From Alphaproteobacteria bacterium (lineage in GTDB: Bacteria; Pseudomonadota; Alphaproteobacteria; Caulobacterales; Caulobacteraceae): DNA of 64,000 nucleotides. The notes beneath the pieces are model-generated. The model was not told the origin of the DNA and made no database searches. It was given only the letters and a program-made list of their open reading frames with translations. The position numbers and the translations under genes are program-made. Positions 59,629 to 64,000 of the stretch are shown here, one piece after another (positions within the stretch are counted from its first letter, which is position 1; each line of letters begins with the position of its first letter). Where the stretch lies: contig JAHJOK010000075.1 of NCBI GenBank assembly GCA_018820205.1, positions 310,001 to 374,000 of the forward strand, in the 5' to 3' direction.

Positions 59629-60333
59629 TCAGCCGGCCTCGTCTGCGGACGCGAACCGTGCGTTCTCCGACACGTCCTGGGTCCGGCAGTGGGTCCACAG
59701 GTCTTCTTCGGTGCTGTCGTCGATGGCCAGCCGGGCGGTGCGTTTCACCGTGTCGACGTCCAAAACCTCGTAGGTCACGCTATAGCCGCCGGCGCTTCGG
59801 CCCGTTTCGGTGACGCAGCGCTGCTCCTCGCGCCAGCTGTTGGGGCCGGTCTGCAGGAACTGGCCGGGTTCGCAGCCGCCGTAGTCGATGGTGAAGGCCG
59901 TCGGCGTCGCCCAGGCGATGTCGCCGTCGCCGGGCCAGACCGCATTGCAGTCCAGATCGCCCCGCACGTAATAGCCGAGCGTCATCGGGATCGGTTCCGG
60001 CTCGGTCTCGCCCTCGGCCAGGGTGACGCCGGTCGGAGCGTCGGCGTCCGCCGAAGCCTCGTCGCCGATGTCGCCCAGCAGATCCTCCAGGGTGCGATCA
60101 GCGGATGACGACGGCGGGCGTGCTGCTTCCGGCCGCGACGCCTGGAGGCGCTCGGCGGCGGTCAGCGGCGGCTGGGCGTTGGGTCGTGTCGTCAGCGTCG
60201 ATTGCGCCGGGGCGGCGTTCAGCGCGCGCGTCGTCGCACTGCCTTGGTCCTGCGCCACGGAGGGGCCGGCCATCAGCAAGGCGCCGCCCGCGAGGATCAG
60301 GGCGGTCGAGGGGAATTTTGATCGTGCGTTCAT
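59629..60333 (-). CDS. Secreted hypothetical protein
   Basis: 234 residues with a signal peptide (STALILAGGALLMAGPSVAQ). A low-complexity Ala/Pro/Ser region follows, then a C-terminal Cys-containing domain (DLDCNAV, YGGCEPGQFL, QRCVTETG, WTHCRTQD) that may form two disulfides. The start is the ATG at 60333, before the signal. No family recognised. Confidence 0.78.
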   Translation of the reverse strand: MNARSKFPSTALILAGGALLMAGPSVAQDQGSATTRALNAAPAQSTLTTRPNAQPPLTAAERLQASRPEAARPPSSSADRTLEDLLGDIGDEASADADAPTGVTLAEGETEPEPIPMTLGYYVRGDLDCNAVWPGDGDIAWATPTAFTIDYGGCEPGQFLQTGPNSWREEQRCVTETGRSAGGYSVTYEVLDVDTVKRTARLAIDDSTEEDLWTHCRTQDVSENARFASADEAG

Positions 60334-60442
60334 GCCGTCCTGTCCACCATACTCCAGCGACAAAACGAAGGCGGAGCGCCGAGGTTCAGTCTCGATCGCG
60401 CCTGACGGAAGATGACGCGCGAACCGCGCCGCCGATGGGGGT

Positions 60443-62089
60443 CTAGCCCCGTTCCTTCGTCTTGGTGAAGGCGACCTTGGGGAACCGCTCCATCACATAG
60501 CCGGTCTCCCAGCTGGACTTGGCCAGGAACACCGGGGCCTGGTCGATGTCCGTGGCCATCTGGCCGCGGTATTTGGACATGAAATCCTCAACGTCGGCCC
60601 TGTCTCCGTCGATCCAGCGCGCCTCGGCATAGGGGCTGTGCTCGAAGATGACGTCCAGCCCATATTCCTCGCCCAGCCGGTCGGCCATGACCTCGAACTG
60701 CAGCTGACCCACGGCGCCGACGATGAAGTCGGACCCGATCTCGGGTCGGAACAACTGGGTCACGCCTTCCTCGGCCAGGCCGTCCAGCGCCTTCTTCAGG
60801 TGTTTGGCCTTCAGCGGATCCTTGACCCGCACCCGTTGCAGGATCTCGGGCGCGAAATTCGGCAGGCCGGCGAAACGGATCATGCCGCTTTCCGACAGGC
60901 TGTCGCCGACCCGCAAGACCCCGTGGTTGGGAATGCCGATCACGTCTCCGGCGAAGGCGTCGTCGGCCAGTTCGCGGTCGCTGGCGAAGAACATGATCGG
61001 CGCATTCACGCTCAGCGACTTGCCGGTGTTCTGGACCTTCAGCTTCATGCCGCGCTTGAACGATCCCGATGCCATGCGGAACATGGCGATACGGTCGCGG
61101 TGGTTGGGGTCCATGTTCGCCTGAACCTTGAACACGAACCCGGTCACCTCGGCCGAGCCGGGTTCGACCGTGATCTCGACCGGAGCAGGGGCGTTGCGCG
61201 TCTCGGGCGGGGCCTCTTTCCGGGCCGGCATGGTCTTGGGCGGCGGGGCCCATTCGCCGATGGCGGCCAGCAGTTCGTCGATGCCGAAATGGCGCAGGGC
61301 CGATCCCCACAGCACCGGGGTCATATGACCCTCCAGGAAGGACTGCCGATCGAACGCCGGATAGCCGCCCTCGACCAATTCCCTGGCGTCCATCAGCGCC
61401 GGATGCTCGCCCTCCTCGAAATACTGACCGGCGTCTTCCAGCGGCAGGGCGGGGGGATGGCCGGCGTCCTCGACCGCGCCGGGAACCTTGCGCGCATAGG
61501 GCTGGAACCGGCCTGTCCCCATCTCGACCATGCCGCGCAGGCGATTGCCGCTCTCGGCCGGCCACCAGATGGGGGCGGGGTCGAGCTGAAGCCGGGACGC
61601 GATCTCGTCCAGCAGGGCCATCGGATCCTGGGCCTCGCGGTCCAGCTTGTTGATGAAGGTGATGATAGGGATGTCGCGCAGGCGGCAGACCTCGAACAGC
61701 TTCAGGGTCTGCGGCTCGATCCCCTTGGCGGCGTCCAGCACCATGATGGCGCAGTCGGCGGCCGTCAGGGTGCGATAGGTGTCCTCGGAAAAGTCCTCGT
61801 GCCCCGGGGTGTCCAGCAGGTTGAACATCTTGGCCACGCCGTCCGACGTCGTGTGCTCGAACGTCATGACCGAGGCGCTGACCGAAATCCCGCGTTCCTT
61901 CTCGATCTTCATCCAGTCGGACTGGGTGCGCCGGTTCTCGCCTCGCGCCCGCACCGCCCCGGCCGCCCGGATGGCGCCCCCGGACAGCAGGATATGCTCG
62001 GTCAGCGTGGTCTTGCCGGCGTCGGGGTGGGCGATGATGGCGAAGGTCCGCCTGCGGGCGGCCTCCTGTTCGAGAGTGAGCTTGGACAT
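60443..62089 (-). CDS. prfC: Peptide chain release factor 3
   Basis: GTPase that recycles RF1/RF2 from the ribosome; 548 residues. G motifs are AHPDAGKTTLTE (G1), DTPGHEDFSEDTYRTL (G3) and NKLDRE (G4), followed by the RF3-specific C-terminal regions. The ATG at 62089 (MSKLTLEQEAARRRTFAI) is chosen because conserved sequence begins there; the open frame continues upstream without support. Confidence 0.95.
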   Translation of the reverse strand: MSKLTLEQEAARRRTFAIIAHPDAGKTTLTEHILLSGGAIRAAGAVRARGENRRTQSDWMKIEKERGISVSASVMTFEHTTSDGVAKMFNLLDTPGHEDFSEDTYRTLTAADCAIMVLDAAKGIEPQTLKLFEVCRLRDIPIITFINKLDREAQDPMALLDEIASRLQLDPAPIWWPAESGNRLRGMVEMGTGRFQPYARKVPGAVEDAGHPPALPLEDAGQYFEEGEHPALMDARELVEGGYPAFDRQSFLEGHMTPVLWGSALRHFGIDELLAAIGEWAPPPKTMPARKEAPPETRNAPAPVEITVEPGSAEVTGFVFKVQANMDPNHRDRIAMFRMASGSFKRGMKLKVQNTGKSLSVNAPIMFFASDRELADDAFAGDVIGIPNHGVLRVGDSLSESGMIRFAGLPNFAPEILQRVRVKDPLKAKHLKKALDGLAEEGVTQLFRPEIGSDFIVGAVGQLQFEVMADRLGEEYGLDVIFEHSPYAEARWIDGDRADVEDFMSKYRGQMATDIDQAPVFLAKSSWETGYVMERFPKVAFTKTKERG

Positions 62090-62163
62090 GGTCTTTCCGG
62101 TGGGCGGGGCGAGGTAGCGCGCGCGGCCGCCAAAGTCACGCGATGGCGGTCCGGGCCGAGTTC

Positions 62164-62178
62164 TCGACACAGTGTCGA
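62164..62178. promoter_or_regulatory. Perfect 15-base palindrome
   Basis: TCGACAC-A-GTGTCGA in the gap between prfC and the small gene at 62286. A dyad this perfect suggests a repressor-type operator; no cognate regulator is nearby. Confidence 0.4.
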
Positions 62179-62285
62179 TAATGTGAGCGAAAACCCCTCG
62201 CCAATCAGGGTCTTTCGGCGCATTCTGCGTATGCGAGACGATCCGGGCACGCATCCGGGCGCCGCAGGGAAGAAAGGAAACGACT

Positions 62286-62447
62286 ATGGCTCTGCTGGAT
62301 TCAGCACACCGCGTTTCAACGGCCCGCGCTCCGTCGCGGCCCCTGTCGGAACGCAAGATTCACCCGTCGATCTGCCTGGTCTCGGGCTTCGGCTTCATCA
62401 TCGTCAGCGCGCTGGCGGTGCATGTGGTGTTCAACGCCCTGTTCTAA
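62286..62447 (+). CDS. Small membrane protein (53 aa)
   Basis: ATG at 62286 with AAAGGA about seven bases upstream; 53 codons ending in TAA. A basic N-terminal half is followed by one hydrophobic helix (SICLVSGFGFIIVSALAVHVVF, near residues 30-51). Divergent from prfC. Unknown function; tail-anchored topology is likely. Confidence 0.6.
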   Translation: MALLDSAHRVSTARAPSRPLSERKIHPSICLVSGFGFIIVSALAVHVVFNALF

Positions 62448-62484
62448 GGGCGGGATTCACGGGTTCGTCCGGCGGCGTGAACCC

Positions 62485-62507
62485 GCAGCCAGCAACAAGC
62501 TGGCTGC
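62485..62507. terminator. Hairpin between small membrane gene and glycosyltransferase
   Basis: A 9-base-pair perfect stem GCAGCCAGC/GCTGGCTGC with AACAA loop, between convergent genes. No T run, so factor-independent termination is uncertain. Confidence 0.45.
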
Positions 62508-62509
62508 GT

Positions 62510-63421
62510 CTACAGGCGGTGCCCGGTCAACCGCTCGACCGCGTTCACCCGCTCGGCCCGGCTTGTCAGGGGCGAAAGTTCCCGGTCCAGTTCCGCAACC
62601 TTCGCGGCCACCAGGAACCGATACCAGAATCCCTGAAGTCCGTGATAGATCAGACCTTCGGGGCCGTCGAGGAACCCTGCCTGAACGAAGTAACGGTACA
62701 GAAAATACAGCAGCGGTCCGGCCCCCATCGACGCGCGATTATAGACCTGTTCCTTCAGCCAGCGCTTGCCGGCGACGGCCAGAGACGAGCCTTTGACGGT
62801 GTTGTCTTCGCTCGTTTCCGAAAGACCGTAGCGCGTGTTCAGCACATCGATCGCTTCGCGGGTGGCGTATTTGTTATGCTTGTCGGTGAAGTAGGTCAGA
62901 TCCTTCAGGTTGATGTCCGCGAACCCCCCGTCGAAGGTGACGCTCGACCCCGCGTCCAGCACGATATGTTCGTCCATCCATCGCTGCTCGATCCGGCCCT
63001 TGCCGCGTCGCCAGATGCGCAGCATCGTCAGCGGGTATCGGCCGCCATGTTTGATCCAGCGCCCCATGAAGACGTGTTTGCGCTTCAGGCTGACGCCCGT
63101 GATGCCTGGCGATAGCCCATCCAGCCGTCGCTTGATTTCCGCAGCCAGGTCGTCCTCGACGACCTCGTCCGCATCCAGGCGCATGATCCAGTCCGCGCTG
63201 ATCGGTGCGTTGTCCAGACCCCACTGGAACTGTTGCGCATAGTTGACGAACGGATGGGGCAGGACCTGGGCCCCCGCCGCCCGGGCGATGGCGACGGTTT
63301 CGTCGGTCGAGCCCGAGTCGATCACGAAGACCTCGGTGGCGAACGGCCGCACGGACGCCAGCGCGCGCGCGAGGTGAATCTGCTCGTTGAAGGTCAGAAT
63401 GACCACCGCGACGGATGTCAT
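62510..63421 (-). CDS. Family 2 glycosyltransferase (WaaE/KdtX-like)
   Basis: 303-residue GT-A enzyme. The N-terminus VVILTFNEQIHLARAL and the metal/nucleotide motif RLDADEVVEDDL (about 94-105) are typical, as is YPLTMLRIWRRGKGRIEQRWMDEH. It resembles lipopolysaccharide core glucosyltransferases of the WaaE type; donor and acceptor are not known. The ATG at 63421 overlaps the stop of the acetyltransferase gene (ATGA). Confidence 0.88.
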   Translation of the reverse strand: MTSVAVVILTFNEQIHLARALASVRPFATEVFVIDSGSTDETVAIARAAGAQVLPHPFVNYAQQFQWGLDNAPISADWIMRLDADEVVEDDLAAEIKRRLDGLSPGITGVSLKRKHVFMGRWIKHGGRYPLTMLRIWRRGKGRIEQRWMDEHIVLDAGSSVTFDGGFADINLKDLTYFTDKHNKYATREAIDVLNTRYGLSETSEDNTVKGSSLAVAGKRWLKEQVYNRASMGAGPLLYFLYRYFVQAGFLDGPEGLIYHGLQGFWYRFLVAAKVAELDRELSPLTSRAERVNAVERLTGHRL

Positions 63422-63999
63422 GCCTGGCTGTCCTTGGCGGCGCGTTTTCGCGTGCGCGTCCGTTTCGCCGGATTGCCGACATAGACGCCCCAAGGCTCCA
63501 GATCGCGGAACGCCACGGCGCGCGCGCCGAGGACGGCGCCCGCCCCCACGCTCACGCCCGGTCCCACGAAGGCCTCGGCCGCGATCCAGGCCCGCTCGCC
63601 CACCACGATGGGGGCGGTCACCAGCTGGAAATCCGGATCGTCGATGTCGTGCGTGCCCGCACACAGATAGGCGCCCTGGGATACCAGCGCCCAGGCTTCC
63701 AGCGTGATCGGGGCCATGGAATAGATCGTCGCTCCGCCCCCGATGCAGGCGTGGTCGCCGACCGTCAGGTTCGCCGGATGCCAGATCTTCGCCGTGCCGT
63801 AGATGACGGCCGTCGCTGAAATCTTCGCTCCGAACAGCCGCAGCAGAAATCGGCGCCAGGGTCGCATCACCGGCGGAGTCCAGGACGCGCACAGGCTCCA
63901 GGTGATGTTCCACGTCAGGCGCGCCAGCCGGTGCCGCAGCGAAAAGCTGGGACCGCCCTCGAGCGGACGGCTGGAGACGGCGGGCAAGGGATCGCTCAT
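63418..63999 (-). CDS. WcaF-like hexapeptide acetyltransferase
   Basis: 193-residue left-handed beta-helix acyltransferase. Hexapeptide repeats appear in the second half (IYGTAKIWHPANLTVGDHACIGGGA; VVGERAWIAAEAFVGPGVSVGAGAVLGA), and the catalytic His is in CAGTHDIDD. The N-terminal part is as in WcaF colanic-acid acetyltransferases. Likely O-acetylates a sugar of an exopolysaccharide or LPS, made with the coupled glycosyltransferase. The start is one base from the window end, so any earlier operon genes lie outside. Confidence 0.9.
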   Translation of the reverse strand: MSDPLPAVSSRPLEGGPSFSLRHRLARLTWNITWSLCASWTPPVMRPWRRFLLRLFGAKISATAVIYGTAKIWHPANLTVGDHACIGGGATIYSMAPITLEAWALVSQGAYLCAGTHDIDDPDFQLVTAPIVVGERAWIAAEAFVGPGVSVGAGAVLGARAVAFRDLEPWGVYVGNPAKRTRTRKRAAKDSQA

Positions 64000-64000
64000 G

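Noticed and set aside
60638-63115. 825-codon open frame on the plus strand
   Set aside because: Antisense to prfC and the glycosyltransferase; no recognisable domain.

Overview
The window is GC-rich alphaproteobacterial DNA, most likely from the Caulobacterales (Brevundimonas- or Caulobacter-like). The basis is the set of cell-cycle genes. There is a CckA-type hybrid kinase with its histidine at residue 322, and a ChpT-type phosphotransferase with its histidine at residue 33. A CtrA-type box precedes fliQ, and a weaker one precedes a receiver gene. The genus is inferred; there is no rRNA to confirm it. No tRNA, rRNA, CRISPR array, insertion sequence or prophage was seen.

Positions 1-25925 form a catabolic island. 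It holds two TonB-dependent receptors, an MFS transporter, two four-histidine carotenoid/stilbene-type oxygenases, a PaaN-type aldehyde dehydrogenase, four acyl-CoA ligases (one cut by the window start), an acyl-CoA dehydrogenase, an MFE-2-type short-chain dehydrogenase, three thiolases (two of SCP2 type), a nitronate-monooxygenase-like flavoprotein, a PaaI-type thioesterase and a tandem-domain HxlR regulator. Nine genes from 20701 down to 9568 run in one direction, and the last seven are joined by overlapping stop/start codons. My reading is uptake of a hydrophobic polyene or stilbene, oxidative C=C cleavage to aldehydes, oxidation and CoA activation, then beta-oxidation with branched-chain-type enzymes. 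No enoyl-CoA hydratase is visible and the substrate cannot be read from sequence. Related short motifs (core ACTTGCG / CGCAAG) lie in five promoter gaps of the island and may be one regulator's operators.

Positions 25960-35188 hold flhB-fliR-fliQ, an MntA-HepT pair translationally coupled to folE, an acyltransferase, a VOC protein, cckA and an M61 peptidase. Positions 35192-45141 hold a LysR regulator, two DUF885 peptidases, a thioredoxin-reductase-like flavoprotein, a DUF1176-like lipoprotein, icd and a tandem DUF2939-like pair. Positions 45395-53227 hold alaS, recA, a DUF4344-type lipoprotein, a DUF1223 protein and an M28 peptidase.

Positions 53386-55367 hold cheR, a receiver gene and chpT. 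After a cysQ-like gene comes a patch (56240-57029) of orphan small genes and degenerate repeats. The right end carries a hypothetical helical protein, an Old Yellow Enzyme, a secreted hypothetical, prfC, a small membrane protein, and two cell-envelope polysaccharide genes (glycosyltransferase and WcaF-type acetyltransferase). Four genes shorter than 60 codons are proposed from ribosome binding sites and overlaps (36197, 40654, 56401, 62286).
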